Counted from the first letter of the stretch, positions 6,828-17,307 are shown. The stretch: DNA of 64,000 nucleotides from Actinomycetales bacterium (GCA_018970025.1 JAGWXF010000001.1:1-64000), one strand, 5' to 3'. The notes: generated by a model not told the origin, from the sequence alone. Program-made: numbers and translations.

Positions 6828-8557
6828 TCTCGATGCTGCGCATTCGGGGCCTTGGCGTCATTGATGAGGCCCTGATCCCTCTCGACGCCGGCTTGACTGT
6901 CCTGACGGGCGAGACGGGCGCGGGCAAGACCATGGTCCTCACTGGCCTGTCGCTCCTGGCCGGGGCCAAGTCCGATGCGTCCATGGTGCGCCAGGGGAGC
7001 CAGTCGGCGTCGGTCGACGGCGAATGGCTACTCCAGGCAGGCGTGCACGCCGACCTGCTGGAGCGACTGGCGGACGCTGGCGCCGAGGTGGAGCTCGAGA
7101 GCGGATCTGCCCAGCTACTCATGTCGAGGGTCGTGGCGAGCGAGGGCCGCAGCCGGGCGTTCGCAGGGGGCAGGTCGGTTCCGGCGAGCGTGCTGCAGGA
7201 GGCCGCTGCCGACCTGATCGCCGTCCACGGTCAGGCGGACCAGATGAGGCTTCGTCAGGCCGACCGCCAGCGGACCATCCTGGATCGCTTCGGGGGCCAG
7301 GCGACCGAGCACGCAGGAGAGGAGTACCGCAGGGCCTTCGCTGCCTGGCGGAACGCGTCCAGGGAACTGAGGGAGCTGATCGCCTCGCGCGAGGCGCGCC
7401 TACGAGAAGCAGCCATCCTCAGGGCGGGTATCGAGGACATCGAGTCGGCAGCGCCGCAGCCCGGAGAGGACGTGGAGCTCGAGCGCCAGGCGGCCAGGCT
7501 TGCCCATGCCGGCAGCCTCGTCGCCGACGTCATGCAGGCGCATGACGCGCTCGTCGGCGGGGAGGGGGATGCTGCAGGCCAGGGGCTGGACGCAATGGCT
7601 GCCCTGGCCGCGGCGAGTCGTGCCCTCGACCGCGCCGCCGCCATCGATGCGACCCTGTCGGCAGAGCAGGCACGATTGCGGGAGGTCGCCAGCCTGATCA
7701 GCGATGTCGCCGTCGAGCTGTCGTCCTATGCCGACGGGATCGACGCCGATCCCAGGCAGCAGGCATGGGTCGAGGAGCGACGCAGTGCGCTGTCAGCTCT
7801 TCGCCGCAGGTATGGCGGGTCGATCGACGATGTCCTCGCGTGGCTCGCGCAGGCTCGGCAAGCCGTGGACTCCATTGCCGGAGACGATGAGCGCATTGAT
7901 GCACTCACGGCATCCATGGTTGGCCTGGAGGACGCGCTCAGGACTCGGGCCACCGAGCTGACGGGCCTGCGCGGCCAGGCCGCTTCCCGCCTGTCTGCCC
8001 GCGTGACCGAGGAGCTCGCCGCGCTCGCGATGCCCGACGCGGTCTTCACAGTCGAGATGCGCACGAGCACTGACATCACGGATTTCACCGCGGCCGGCGC
8101 CGATGAGGTGACGTTCCTGCTGGAGCCGCACCCTGGCGGCGGTGCTCGACCAGTGGGGCGCGGCGCGTCCGGGGGTGAGCTGTCACGGGTCATGCTCGCA
8201 ATCGAGGTAGCGCTGGCGGGGGCCGATCCCGTCCCGACCTTTGTGTTCGACGAGGTCGATGCCGGGGTCGGCGGCCGGGCCGCTGTCGAGGTGGGCAGGC
8301 GCCTGGCACGCCTGGCGCGTACGTCACAGGTGCTGGTCGTGACGCACCTGCCGCAGGTGGCCGCATTCGCGGATCGGCATGTGGTGGTGACCAAGGACGC
8401 CGGCGGGCTGGTGACCGCATCATCCGTGCGGGTGGTCGATGGCCAGGATCGAGTGGCTGAGCTCGTTCGGATGCTCTCCGGACTCGAGGGATCGCAGGCC
8501 GGCGCTGCCCACGCCGAGGAACTCCTTGCGCTTGCGTCCAGGGAACGAGGCGGCTGA
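6824..8557 (+). CDS. recN: DNA repair protein RecN
   Basis: This 577-residue SMC-like ATPase takes part in double-strand-break repair. It has Walker A GETGAGKT (29-36), a long central coiled coil rich in Ala/Arg/Glu (~150-370), the ABC signature region GRGASGGELSRVMLAIE (~445) and Walker B FVFDEVDAGVGG (~473). The GTG overlaps the nadK stop as GTGA; ATG 6833 is an alternative three codons in. RecN is usually part of the SOS regulon, but no LexA-type box is visible directly before this operon-internal gene. Confidence 0.96.
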   Translation: MISMLRIRGLGVIDEALIPLDAGLTVLTGETGAGKTMVLTGLSLLAGAKSDASMVRQGSQSASVDGEWLLQAGVHADLLERLADAGAEVELESGSAQLLMSRVVASEGRSRAFAGGRSVPASVLQEAAADLIAVHGQADQMRLRQADRQRTILDRFGGQATEHAGEEYRRAFAAWRNASRELRELIASREARLREAAILRAGIEDIESAAPQPGEDVELERQAARLAHAGSLVADVMQAHDALVGGEGDAAGQGLDAMAALAAASRALDRAAAIDATLSAEQARLREVASLISDVAVELSSYADGIDADPRQQAWVEERRSALSALRRRYGGSIDDVLAWLAQARQAVDSIAGDDERIDALTASMVGLEDALRTRATELTGLRGQAASRLSARVTEELAALAMPDAVFTVEMRTSTDITDFTAAGADEVTFLLEPHPGGGARPVGRGASGGELSRVMLAIEVALAGADPVPTFVFDEVDAGVGGRAAVEVGRRLARLARTSQVLVVTHLPQVAAFADRHVVVTKDAGGLVTASSVRVVDGQDRVAELVRMLSGLEGSQAGAAHAEELLALASRERGG

Positions 8558-8674
8558 CCCGGCCACGCTGCTGGTGCCGCCAGGCATGGCCCGGCCATGA
8601 GATCGCAGGGCGAGCGACACGCAGGCCGACGAGCTCATGTGGGCGCCGCGTCGAGTGTCGGGCGCCGTCGCTGT

Positions 8675-8680
8675 TACCCT
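8675..8680 (+). promoter_or_regulatory. Probable -10 hexamer (TACCCT) for leaderless pyrG
   Basis: TACCCT ends eight bases before GTG 8689, and no purine-rich ribosome-binding site lies between. The 131-base gap after recN is the natural place for a new promoter. Confidence 0.5.
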
Positions 8681-8682
8681 GA

Positions 8683-10350
<1,668 letters not shown>

Positions 10351-10366
10351 TGGCGCGGATTCGCGC

Positions 10367-11050
10367 ATGACCGATGACGAGCGGTGGCTCGGCCCGATTC
10401 GCGACACGCCGGAGCAGCGACCGGTACTCGGAACCCAGGATCGGTTCGCCGGCCGCATCTGGTCCGTTCGGACGGATACGGTCGCATTTGATCATCAGGT
10501 CGTGCAGCGTGATGTGCTCACCCACCTGGGGGCGGTTGCCGTGCTCGCCCTCGATGATCGCGAGCAGGTCCTGCTGATCCGGCAGTACCGGCACCCGGTG
10601 GCGATGGCGCTGTTTGAGCCACCAGCGGGCCTGCTGGACGTCGCCGGAGAGGCCGCACATCGGACGGCTGCTCGTGAGCTGGCCGAGGAGGCCGGCTACC
10701 AGGCCCGCGACTGGCACGTGCTGGTAGACCTGCTCAACTCGCCCGGAGGATCGAGCGAGGCGATCCGTATCTACCTCGCTCGGGGCCTGTCGAGACTGGC
10801 GCATGGCAGGCCACATACGGGCGAGGCCGAGGAGTCCCATCTGCCATGGGCCTGGGTCCCGCTGGACCAGGCTCGGGATCTCGTCCTGAACGGGCAGATC
10901 GGCTGCGTGAGCGCCGTTGCGGGGATCCTGGCCGCATGGGCAGCGCGCCAGGCTGGCTGGGGCAGCCTGCGGCCGGTCGATGCACCCTGGCCCGCACGTG
11001 AGGTGATCGCGGCCTCCGGTCGGCTGCAGTCCCCGCGGAGTGCCCGGTGA
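10367..11050 (+). CDS. Nudix hydrolase, probable ADP-ribose pyrophosphatase
   Basis: The 227-residue protein has the catalytic Nudix helix within AGLLDVAGE and ARELAEEAGY, where the glutamates bind the metal. The upstream sequence RQYRHPVAMALFEPPAG is typical of ADP-ribose diphosphatases. Such enzymes split ADP-ribose into AMP and ribose-5-phosphate, recycling NAD breakdown products. It follows pyrG by 16 bases, matching Rv1699-Rv1700, so co-transcription is likely. The exact substrate is inferred from family and synteny. Confidence 0.88.
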   Translation: MTDDERWLGPIRDTPEQRPVLGTQDRFAGRIWSVRTDTVAFDHQVVQRDVLTHLGAVAVLALDDREQVLLIRQYRHPVAMALFEPPAGLLDVAGEAAHRTAARELAEEAGYQARDWHVLVDLLNSPGGSSEAIRIYLARGLSRLAHGRPHTGEAEESHLPWAWVPLDQARDLVLNGQIGCVSAVAGILAAWAARQAGWGSLRPVDAPWPAREVIAASGRLQSPRSAR

Positions 11051-11123
11051 GGGCAGACGCGACGTGCTGGACGCAGCACAATGGCCTTGGCAGAGGATCT
11101 GCGCAGCAAGGGAGAGGGACGTC

Positions 11124-12239
11124 ATGAGGGTCGGGATTCCGCGCGAGATCAAGAATCACGAGTATCGGGTCGCCATCACTCCGGCGGGGGTGCATGAGCT
11201 CGTCGCCCACGGCCACGACGTGGTCATCGAGCGGGAGGCTGGCGTCGGGTCGTCCATCCCGGATACCGACTTCGTTGCCGCGGGGGCCCGGATCCTGTCG
11301 ACCGCTGACGACGTCTGGGCTGATGCGGACCTCATCCTGAAGGTCAAGGAGCCAATCGCCGAGGAGTACCACCGCATCAGGAAGGGGCAGGTCCTGTTCA
11401 CGTACCTGCACCTAGCGGCCTCGCGCGAGTGCACCCAGGCCCTGATCGACTCCGGAGCCACCGCGGTCGCCTACGAGACCGTCGAGCTGCCGGACCACTC
11501 GCTGCCACTGCTCGCGCCCATGTCCGAGGTCGCCGGGAGGCTCGCGCCGCAGGTCGGGGCCCAGGCACTCATGCGGGCCAATGGCGGCCGAGGGGTCCTG
11601 ATGGGCGGAGTCTCGGGAACCTATGCCGCCAAGGTGGTGGTCATCGGGGCTGGGGTGTCCGGCATGAACGCGGCCGCCATCGCGCTCGGCATGCAGGCCG
11701 AGGTGCTGCTGCTCGATCGCAGCATTGCCAGGCTCCGCCAGGTCGATGCGATCTACCAGGGCCACATGCAGACGATCGCTTCGAATGCCTACGAGATCGA
11801 GCGGACGGTCGTCGATGCCGACCTGGTGATCGGAGCGGTCCTGGTGCCAGGCGCCAAGGCACCCAAGCTGGTCAGCAATGACCTGGTCTCGCGGATGAAG
11901 CCGGGATCAGTCCTGGTCGATATCGCCATCGATCAGGGCGGGTGCTTCGAGGACTCGCGACCGACGACCCACCAGGACCCGACCTTCCGGGTGCATGAGT
12001 CTGTCTTCTACTGCGTTGCCAACATGCCTGGGGCCGTGCCGAACACGTCTACCTACGCCCTGACGAACGTCACCCTGCCGTACGCGCTCGAACTCGCTGA
12101 CCGGGGGTGGCGAGACGCGATGGTCCAGGATCCCGCACTGGCGCGAGGCCTCAACGTGCACGCCGGCGAGGTCACCTACGGGGCGGTTGCGGATGCCTTC
12201 GGGATGCCGAGCATTCGGGTCGAGGAGGTCCTCGCCTGA
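11124..12239 (+). CDS. ald: Alanine dehydrogenase
   Basis: The 371-residue enzyme reversibly interconverts L-alanine and pyruvate plus ammonia with NAD(H). The N-terminal MRVGIPREIK is diagnostic. The expected substrate/catalytic residues K75 (ILKVKEP) and H96 (YLHLAAS) are present. The Rossmann motif GAGVSGMNAA starts near residue 174. ATG 11124 is preceded by GGAGAGGGA. The last codons and TGA contain the ribosome-binding site and overlap the start of xerD. A domestic ald between the Nudix gene and xerD differs from the M. tuberculosis order, as I recall it. Confidence 0.96.
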   Translation: MRVGIPREIKNHEYRVAITPAGVHELVAHGHDVVIEREAGVGSSIPDTDFVAAGARILSTADDVWADADLILKVKEPIAEEYHRIRKGQVLFTYLHLAASRECTQALIDSGATAVAYETVELPDHSLPLLAPMSEVAGRLAPQVGAQALMRANGGRGVLMGGVSGTYAAKVVVIGAGVSGMNAAAIALGMQAEVLLLDRSIARLRQVDAIYQGHMQTIASNAYEIERTVVDADLVIGAVLVPGAKAPKLVSNDLVSRMKPGSVLVDIAIDQGGCFEDSRPTTHQDPTFRVHESVFYCVANMPGAVPNTSTYALTNVTLPYALELADRGWRDAMVQDPALARGLNVHAGEVTYGAVADAFGMPSIRVEEVLA

Positions 12240-13177
12240 CCGCGATCGACTCGGCTGTCGAGGCCTACCTCGATCACGTCATGATCGAGCGGGGGCTGTC
12301 GGGCAACACCGTGGCGGCCTATCGGCGGGATCTCGAGCGCTACGCGCGCTGGTGCCTGGCCCGTGGAATCGCCGACGTCGCGGGAGTGCACCCGACCGAC
12401 ATCGCGGACTTCGCCGCATCGCTGCGGCAGACCGCCGGCCCCCAGCGGCAACTGGCTCCGGCGAGTGCCGCTCGCATGGTGGTCTCGGTGCGGGGCTTTC
12501 ACCGGTTTGCCCTGCACGAAGGACTTTCGGACGGCGACCCGAGCCGTGAGGTGCAGCCGGCCTCCCCGTCCAAGCGACTGCCGAAGGCCCTGCCGTACGG
12601 GGACATCGAGCGGCTGCTGGCGAGCGCAGGCGACGACACCCCGGTCGGACTGCGGGACCACGCCCTGCTGGAGTTCCTCTACGGGACGGGCACCCGCATC
12701 TCCGAGGCTGTGGGCCTGGACATCGACGAACTTGACACCGGGAGCCAGTTCGTGACGGTAACCGGCAAGGGGGGTAGGCAGCGTCGGGTGCCGCTCGGCG
12801 ACTTCGCGTTGCGGGCCTTGGACTCCTACCTCGTTCGGGGCCGTCCGGCGCTGATCTCGGCGGGCTCCCGGTCGGCTGGCAGCCAGGCACCTCGATCGAA
12901 CCACCGCGTCTTCGTCAACGCCAGGGGAGGGCCGATGAGCCGGCAGAGCGCGTGGGGCGTCCTGCAGCGCGCTGCTGGTCGGGCAGGGCTCGAGGGAGTC
13001 AGCCCGCACACGCTTCGCCACAGCTACGCGACGCACCTGATCGAGCGCGGAGCCGACGTGCGAGTCGTCCAGGAGCTGCTTGGTCATGCCTCGGTGACGA
13101 CAACGCAGATCTACACCCTGGTAACCGTCGACACCCTTCGCGAGGTCTACGCGACCAGTCACCCGAGAGCACGGTGA
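12236..13177 (+). CDS. xerD: Tyrosine recombinase XerD, probable CTG start
   Basis: The 313-residue site-specific recombinase resolves chromosome dimers at dif together with XerC. The N-terminal SAM-like core-binding domain (AIDSAVEAYLDHVMIERGLS) is followed by the catalytic domain with R154 (GTRISEA), the lysine in TGKGGRQRR, H258 and R261 (HTLRH), H284 (LLGHAS) and nucleophile Y293 (QIYT). No ATG, GTG or TTG lies at the expected start. CTG 12236 has GGAGG seven bases upstream and overlaps the ald stop as CTGA, like the other junctions here. The next ATG (~12282) would cut into the first helix. Confidence 0.9.
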   Translation: MTAIDSAVEAYLDHVMIERGLSGNTVAAYRRDLERYARWCLARGIADVAGVHPTDIADFAASLRQTAGPQRQLAPASAARMVVSVRGFHRFALHEGLSDGDPSREVQPASPSKRLPKALPYGDIERLLASAGDDTPVGLRDHALLEFLYGTGTRISEAVGLDIDELDTGSQFVTVTGKGGRQRRVPLGDFALRALDSYLVRGRPALISAGSRSAGSQAPRSNHRVFVNARGGPMSRQSAWGVLQRAAGRAGLEGVSPHTLRHSYATHLIERGADVRVVQELLGHASVTTTQIYTLVTVDTLREVYATSHPRAR

Positions 13178-14052
13178 CGGCCCGCGCGTTCCGACTGGCA
13201 GCCTCGACGATGGCCGTGTTGCTGCTCCTGTCGGGCTGCCTTGCTGAGCCCGGTCACGCGAAGATGAGCGGCGACGTGCGCGCGAAAGGCCAACCGCAGC
13301 CGCGACCGCAATCGCAGCCGCATCGAGCCACCCGGCAATCCTGGGCAGGCCCCTTCGTGATCGCGCGCACCAGAAGCGGGACTGCCGTCCGCGCATGGCG
13401 CGTAGGCCCGGCTGACGCCGAGGTCCGGCTCGTGGTCATCGGGCAGATCCACGGAAACGAGCCGGCTGGGGTCAGGGTGGTCGACGCCCTCATGGCGCCG
13501 GGCTCGCCATTGGATGAGGTCGTCTCGACAGGTGCGCCGGTCGAGGCCGCTGCCCGCACCAGAGTGGCCGTCTGGCTGATCCGATCGCTCAATCCTGATG
13601 GCGCACGGCGTGGCCGGCGAGTCAACGCCCGAGGCGTGGACCTGAACCGGAACTTCCCGGCTGCCTGGGCCAGGCAGGGCGAAGGGACCACCCAGTGGTC
13701 TGGCCCGACTGCCTCCAGCGAGCCGGAGGTGATCGGCGTGATGGCCTCCCTTGCCAAGATCCGGCCCCACGCCGTGCTGGTGATGCATCAGGACTACGCG
13801 GTCGTGGACACCAGCCACCCCCGGAGCAGGCGGGCCGGCAGGGTGCTCGCGGCGTGGCTTGGCCTGCCTGCCCGACCGGTGGGCTGCGCAGGTCCATGTC
13901 ACGGCACCCTGACCCAGTGGGCAGACCAGGCGCTGGGGGCCATCGCCCTGACCATCGAGCTGCCTGCGGTGGTGCGCCGTGCCGACGTGCTGCGGGATGC
14001 GGCCGCGATCGCCAGACTCTCCTCCTGGCTCGGCACCGGCCAAGGCCGTTAG
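13174..14052 (+). CDS. M14-family zinc carboxypeptidase lipoprotein (MpaA-like)
   Basis: A 292-residue predicted lipoprotein. The signal peptide ends in the lipobox LLSGC with acylated Cys22, and a Gln/Pro/Arg-rich linker follows. The M14 zinc site is IHGNEP (H93, E96) with a third ligand H205 in VMHQDY. DLNRNFP is the substrate-binding motif, and the catalytic base is E262 in TIELP. These features resemble murein-peptide amidase MpaA, so peptidoglycan peptide trimming outside the membrane is likely but not proven. GTG 13174 overlaps the xerD stop. Its own TAG stop forms part of the putative parA promoter. Confidence 0.85.
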   Translation: MTARAFRLAASTMAVLLLLSGCLAEPGHAKMSGDVRAKGQPQPRPQSQPHRATRQSWAGPFVIARTRSGTAVRAWRVGPADAEVRLVVIGQIHGNEPAGVRVVDALMAPGSPLDEVVSTGAPVEAAARTRVAVWLIRSLNPDGARRGRRVNARGVDLNRNFPAAWARQGEGTTQWSGPTASSEPEVIGVMASLAKIRPHAVLVMHQDYAVVDTSHPRSRRAGRVLAAWLGLPARPVGCAGPCHGTLTQWADQALGAIALTIELPAVVRRADVLRDAAAIARLSSWLGTGQGR

Positions 14053-14055
14053 GCT
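14050..14055 (+). promoter_or_regulatory. Probable -10 hexamer (TAGGCT) for parA, includes upstream stop codon
   Basis: TAGGCT ends six bases before GTG 14062. Its first three bases are the TAG stop of the M14 lipoprotein gene. No Shine-Dalgarno sequence is visible, which suits a leaderless parA transcript. Confidence 0.5.
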
Positions 14056-14061
14056 TCACCC

Positions 14062-14898
14062 GTGGACGTCGACGAGGGCAGCGCCAGCCAGTCGGTCCGC
14101 GATATCCCCGAGCCGCCACCGCTATCCGGGCACGGCCCGGCTCGCGTCATGGCGATGGCAAATCAGAAGGGCGGGGTCGGCAAGACGACCTCAACCGTGA
14201 GCCTGGGCGCTGCGATCGCCGGCTACGGCCGCAGGGTCCTGCTGGTCGACTTCGACCCGCAGGGAGCCCTTTCGATCGCCTTGGGCATCAACCCGATGGA
14301 GCTTGACCTGACCGTCTACGACCTGCTGACGAAGCCGGACTGCCACGTCGGGGACGTGATCATCTCGACCAGCGTGCCGGGGATGGACCTCCTGCCGAGC
14401 AACACGTACCTGTCGGCAGCGGAGCTTCAGCTGGTCAGCGAGGTTGGCCGCGAGTTCGCCCTGAGCCGAGCCCTGGAGCCGGTGCTCCCCGAGTATGACG
14501 TCATCCTGATCGACTGCCAGCCCTCGCTCGGCCTGCTAACCGTCAACGCCCTGACCGCCAGCAGCGACGTGATCGTCCCGATGGAGTGCGAGTACTTCGC
14601 CCTGCGCGGGGTGGCGCTGCTGATGGACACCATCGAGAAGGTCCGGCAGCGGCTGAATGCCGACCTGCGAGTCCTCGGGGTCCTGGCCACGATGTACGAC
14701 CCCAGGACGCTGCACAGCAGGGAGGTGCTGGCGACGGTCCGCCAGGCGTTCGGCGACACGGTCTTCAGCACGGTGATCAACCGGACGGTCAAGTTCCCTG
14801 ATGCGGCCGTGGCGGGTGAGCCCATAACCGTCTTCGCTCCAGGCAGCATGGGTGCCAATGCCTATGAGCGGCTCGCTCGCGAGGTGCTGGCGCGGTGA
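14062..14898 (+). CDS. ParA-family ATPase (scpAB-linked)
   Basis: The 278-residue MinD/ParA-type ATPase has a deviant Walker A motif, NQKGGVGKTT (34-43), switch I region LLVDFDPQGAL, and the Walker B-type motif YDVILIDCQPSLG. No ParB lies next to it, and it is followed by scpA. This is the chromosomal ParA-like gene of the xerD-parA-scpA-scpB cluster of actinobacteria (Rv1708 type), not the oriC-proximal partition ATPase. Its role is presumably in chromosome organisation. It starts at GTG 14062, preceded by TAGGCT. Confidence 0.93.
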   Translation: MDVDEGSASQSVRDIPEPPPLSGHGPARVMAMANQKGGVGKTTSTVSLGAAIAGYGRRVLLVDFDPQGALSIALGINPMELDLTVYDLLTKPDCHVGDVIISTSVPGMDLLPSNTYLSAAELQLVSEVGREFALSRALEPVLPEYDVILIDCQPSLGLLTVNALTASSDVIVPMECEYFALRGVALLMDTIEKVRQRLNADLRVLGVLATMYDPRTLHSREVLATVRQAFGDTVFSTVINRTVKFPDAAVAGEPITVFAPGSMGANAYERLAREVLAR

Positions 14899-15872
14899 AC
14901 CCGCCAGCAGCAGTCGCGGCCGATGACCAGGTCGCGGCCCGTGGTGCCGCGGATGGCTTCTCCGTACGGGTCGGCGAGTTCGAGGGACCGTTCGACCTGC
15001 TGCTGTCGCTCATCTCCAAGCACAAGCTCGAGGTCACCGAGCTTGCCCTGCACCTGGTCACCGACGAGTTCATCGGGTACATCCGAGCCAAGGGCTCGGA
15101 CTGGGACCTGGACGAGGCGAGCAGCTTCCTGGTGGTCGCGGCTACCCTGCTCGATCTCAAGGCCGCCCGCCTGCTACCCAGCGGTGAGGTGGAGGACGAG
15201 GACGACCTGGCCCTGCTCGAAGCCCGTGACCTCCTCTTCGCCAGGCTGCTGCAATACCGAGCGTTCAAGGAGGTCGCTGCGATCCTGTCGACCAGGATGA
15301 CGCAGGCCAGCCGGCAGGTGCCGCGCTCGGTCGGCCTCGAGCCCCATTTCGCGGCGCTGCTGCCCGAGGTGCTCATCGGCCTGAGCCCGGAGCAGTTCGC
15401 CGCGATGGCGGCACGGGCCCTCGCCCCGAAGCCCGCTCCGGAAGTCTCCGTCGCACATGTGCACGTTCAGCGGGTGAGCGTCCGCGAGCAGGCCTCCATC
15501 ATCGTCGACCGTCTCCGCAGGCAGCGCACCTCGACGTTTCGCGCGCTGATCTCCGACTGCGATACGACCCTGCTCGTCGTCGGGCGCTTCCTTGCGCTGC
15601 TGGAGCTGTATCGGGAGGCCATGGTCGCGTTCGAGCAGATCACCCCCCTGGGCGACCTGACCATTCGCTGGACGGGCACCGACGAGGGGGAGGTCGAGGT
15701 CACCGGCGAGTTCGATGTCGAGCGGGATATCGACCGGGAAGCCAGCCAGGAGCAGGCACTGGACTCGCCAGGGGACCAGGACGATGCTGCACTCGCAGTC
15801 GGGCAAGGGGTCGGGTCCGCGGTCGAGGTCGAGGACGGTTCGCAGGACCCAAGGAGCCAGGTGGATGAGTGA
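14895..15872 (+). CDS. scpA: Segregation and condensation protein A (kleisin)
   Basis: At 325 residues this kleisin should bridge SMC heads and bind ScpB in the bacterial condensin complex. The N-terminal SMC-neck-binding helix is visible in FEGPFDLLLSLISKHKLEVT, followed by DEFIGYI. The C-terminal winged helix lies around LLVVGRFLALLELYREAMVA. An acidic Asp/Glu/Gln-rich tail of ~40 residues follows the conserved domain. The GTG start overlaps the parA stop by four bases. Confidence 0.93.
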   Translation: MNPPAAVAADDQVAARGAADGFSVRVGEFEGPFDLLLSLISKHKLEVTELALHLVTDEFIGYIRAKGSDWDLDEASSFLVVAATLLDLKAARLLPSGEVEDEDDLALLEARDLLFARLLQYRAFKEVAAILSTRMTQASRQVPRSVGLEPHFAALLPEVLIGLSPEQFAAMAARALAPKPAPEVSVAHVHVQRVSVREQASIIVDRLRRQRTSTFRALISDCDTTLLVVGRFLALLELYREAMVAFEQITPLGDLTIRWTGTDEGEVEVTGEFDVERDIDREASQEQALDSPGDQDDAALAVGQGVGSAVEVEDGSQDPRSQVDE

Positions 15873-16503
15873 CGACGATGGCACACGCGAGTTCAGCGAG
15901 GAGTCGATGACCGAGCAGGAGGCACCAGACGATGGCGAGCTGGGAGCGCCCAGCCTGCAGGCCGCGATCGAGGCACTGCTGATGCTGGCTGATGAGCCGA
16001 TGTCGACCGTCGCGCTCGCGCAGGCCACCCGGCAGCCGATCGCGCAGGTCGAGTCGACCCTGCGCGAGCTGGCTGATCAGTATCAGGCACAGGTGCGTGG
16101 ATTCGACCTTCGTGAAGTCGCCGGCGGCTGGCGCTACTACACCCGCCTCGAGTGCGCGCCGCTTATCGAGCGCTGGGTGCTGGACGGGCAGCAGGCCCGG
16201 CTCACCCAGGCATCCCTGGAGACCCTGGCCGTCATCGCGTACCTGCAGCCGGTCACGCGTGGCCGGGTCGGGGCGGTGCGCGGCGTGAACGTCGATGGCG
16301 TCATCCGGACGCTGACGACCCGCGGGCTGATCGAGGAGGCCGGTCATGACCCGGAATCCGGTGCGCTCCTGTACCGGACGACGTCCACCTTCCTGGAGCG
16401 CATCGGCGTGGCAAGCCTGGATGAGCTCCCGCCCCTGGCTGAGCACCTGCCGGACCTGGCGGACCTGGACGAGGTGCTGGACTCTGTCGCCACCGGAGAG
16501 TAA
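15865..16503 (+). CDS. scpB: Segregation and condensation protein B
   Basis: This 212-residue protein has tandem winged helices. The body begins at LQAAIEALLMLADEPMST and includes GGWRYYTR, the conserved AYLQPVTRGRVGAVRGVNVD segment and the second winged helix ending in FLERIGV. ScpB dimers bind ScpA in the condensin complex. ATG 15865 overlaps scpA by eight bases and has AAGGAG upstream. The first ~35 residues are acidic and likely disordered. Confidence 0.93.
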   Translation: MSDDDGTREFSEESMTEQEAPDDGELGAPSLQAAIEALLMLADEPMSTVALAQATRQPIAQVESTLRELADQYQAQVRGFDLREVAGGWRYYTRLECAPLIERWVLDGQQARLTQASLETLAVIAYLQPVTRGRVGAVRGVNVDGVIRTLTTRGLIEEAGHDPESGALLYRTTSTFLERIGVASLDELPPLAEHLPDLADLDEVLDSVATGE

Positions 16504-16505
16504 GG

Positions 16506-17255
16506 GTGGGCCCGCCTGAGCCCGACTCGGGCAGCCTGATCAGACTGCAGAAGGTCCTGGCACAGGCAGGCGTGGGCAGTCGCCGCGCCTGCGAGCTGCT
16601 GATCGCCGAGGGCAGGGTCGAGGTCGACGGAGCCGTCGTCAGCGGTCAGGGCATGCGGATCGATCCATCATCGGCTGTGGTCCGGGTCGACGGCAGGCGG
16701 GTTGCCACCGCACCCGGGGTGGTCGTGCTTGCCCTGAACAAGCCGCGGGGGGTCGTCACCACGATGAGCGATGAGCAGGGCCGACCCTGCGTGGGCGACC
16801 TGCTCCGGGATCGCGACGTGCGGCTGTTCCATGTCGGCCGGCTCGATGCCGACACCAGTGGGCTGCTGCTCCTCACCAATGACGGGGAGCTTGCCCACCG
16901 ACTCGGGCACCCATCCCATGCGGTGGCCAAGACGTACCTGGCGACGGTGGATGGCCGGATGAGCCAGGATGCAGCCCGGCTGCTGCGCCAGGGAATCGAG
17001 CTTGACGACGGACCGGCCGCCTGCGACGAGGTCCGGGTTCGACAGGCACTGCCCAGGCGCACGCTGGTCGAGCTCGTCATCCACGAGGGACGCAATCGGA
17101 TCGTTCGCCGGATGCTCAGCGCGGTCGGCCACCCCGTCGTCGAGCTGGTGCGGACGAGGATCGGGCCCGTCCATCTCGGCAGTCAGCGGCCGGGGGCGAT
17201 CCGGCAGGTGCAGGGCGAGGAGCTGGCGGCCCTCTACGACGCTGTCGGCCTGTAG
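16506..17255 (+). CDS. rRNA pseudouridine synthase, RsuA/RluB family
   Basis: The 249-residue enzyme has an N-terminal S4 domain (LQKVLAQAGVGSRRACELL) and a pseudouridine synthase domain. Its catalytic aspartate is D114 in HVGRLDADTSGLLLLTNDG, and HEGRNRIVRRM is conserved near the C-terminus. RluB-type enzymes modify U2605 of 23S rRNA; RsuA-type enzymes modify 16S rRNA. The operon position after scpB matches RluB-like Rv1711. The GTG follows the scpB stop by two bases, with GGAGAG five bases upstream inside scpB. Confidence 0.9.
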   Translation: MGPPEPDSGSLIRLQKVLAQAGVGSRRACELLIAEGRVEVDGAVVSGQGMRIDPSSAVVRVDGRRVATAPGVVVLALNKPRGVVTTMSDEQGRPCVGDLLRDRDVRLFHVGRLDADTSGLLLLTNDGELAHRLGHPSHAVAKTYLATVDGRMSQDAARLLRQGIELDDGPAACDEVRVRQALPRRTLVELVIHEGRNRIVRRMLSAVGHPVVELVRTRIGPVHLGSQRPGAIRQVQGEELAALYDAVGL

Positions 17256-17295
17256 GGCAGCGGAGATGCATCCCGCTCGCCCGCCCGTGTCGCAG

Positions 17296-17301
17296 TAGCC
17301 T
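17296..17301 (+). promoter_or_regulatory. Probable -10 hexamer (TAGCCT) for aroH
   Basis: TAGCCT ends six bases before GTG 17308. This spacing favours that GTG over the in-frame GTG two codons upstream (17302), which lies directly at the hexamer end. Confidence 0.5.
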
Positions 17302-17307
17302 GTGCCG

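Noticed and set aside
12236-13177. XerD-type recombinase as integrase of a mobile element
   Set aside because: It sits in the conserved xerD-parA-scpAB cluster without attachment-site repeats or phage genes, so it is the housekeeping XerD.
14062-14898. ParA as part of a plasmid or partition system
   Set aside because: No ParB or parS sites lie nearby, and the scpA-scpB linkage marks the chromosomal paralogue.
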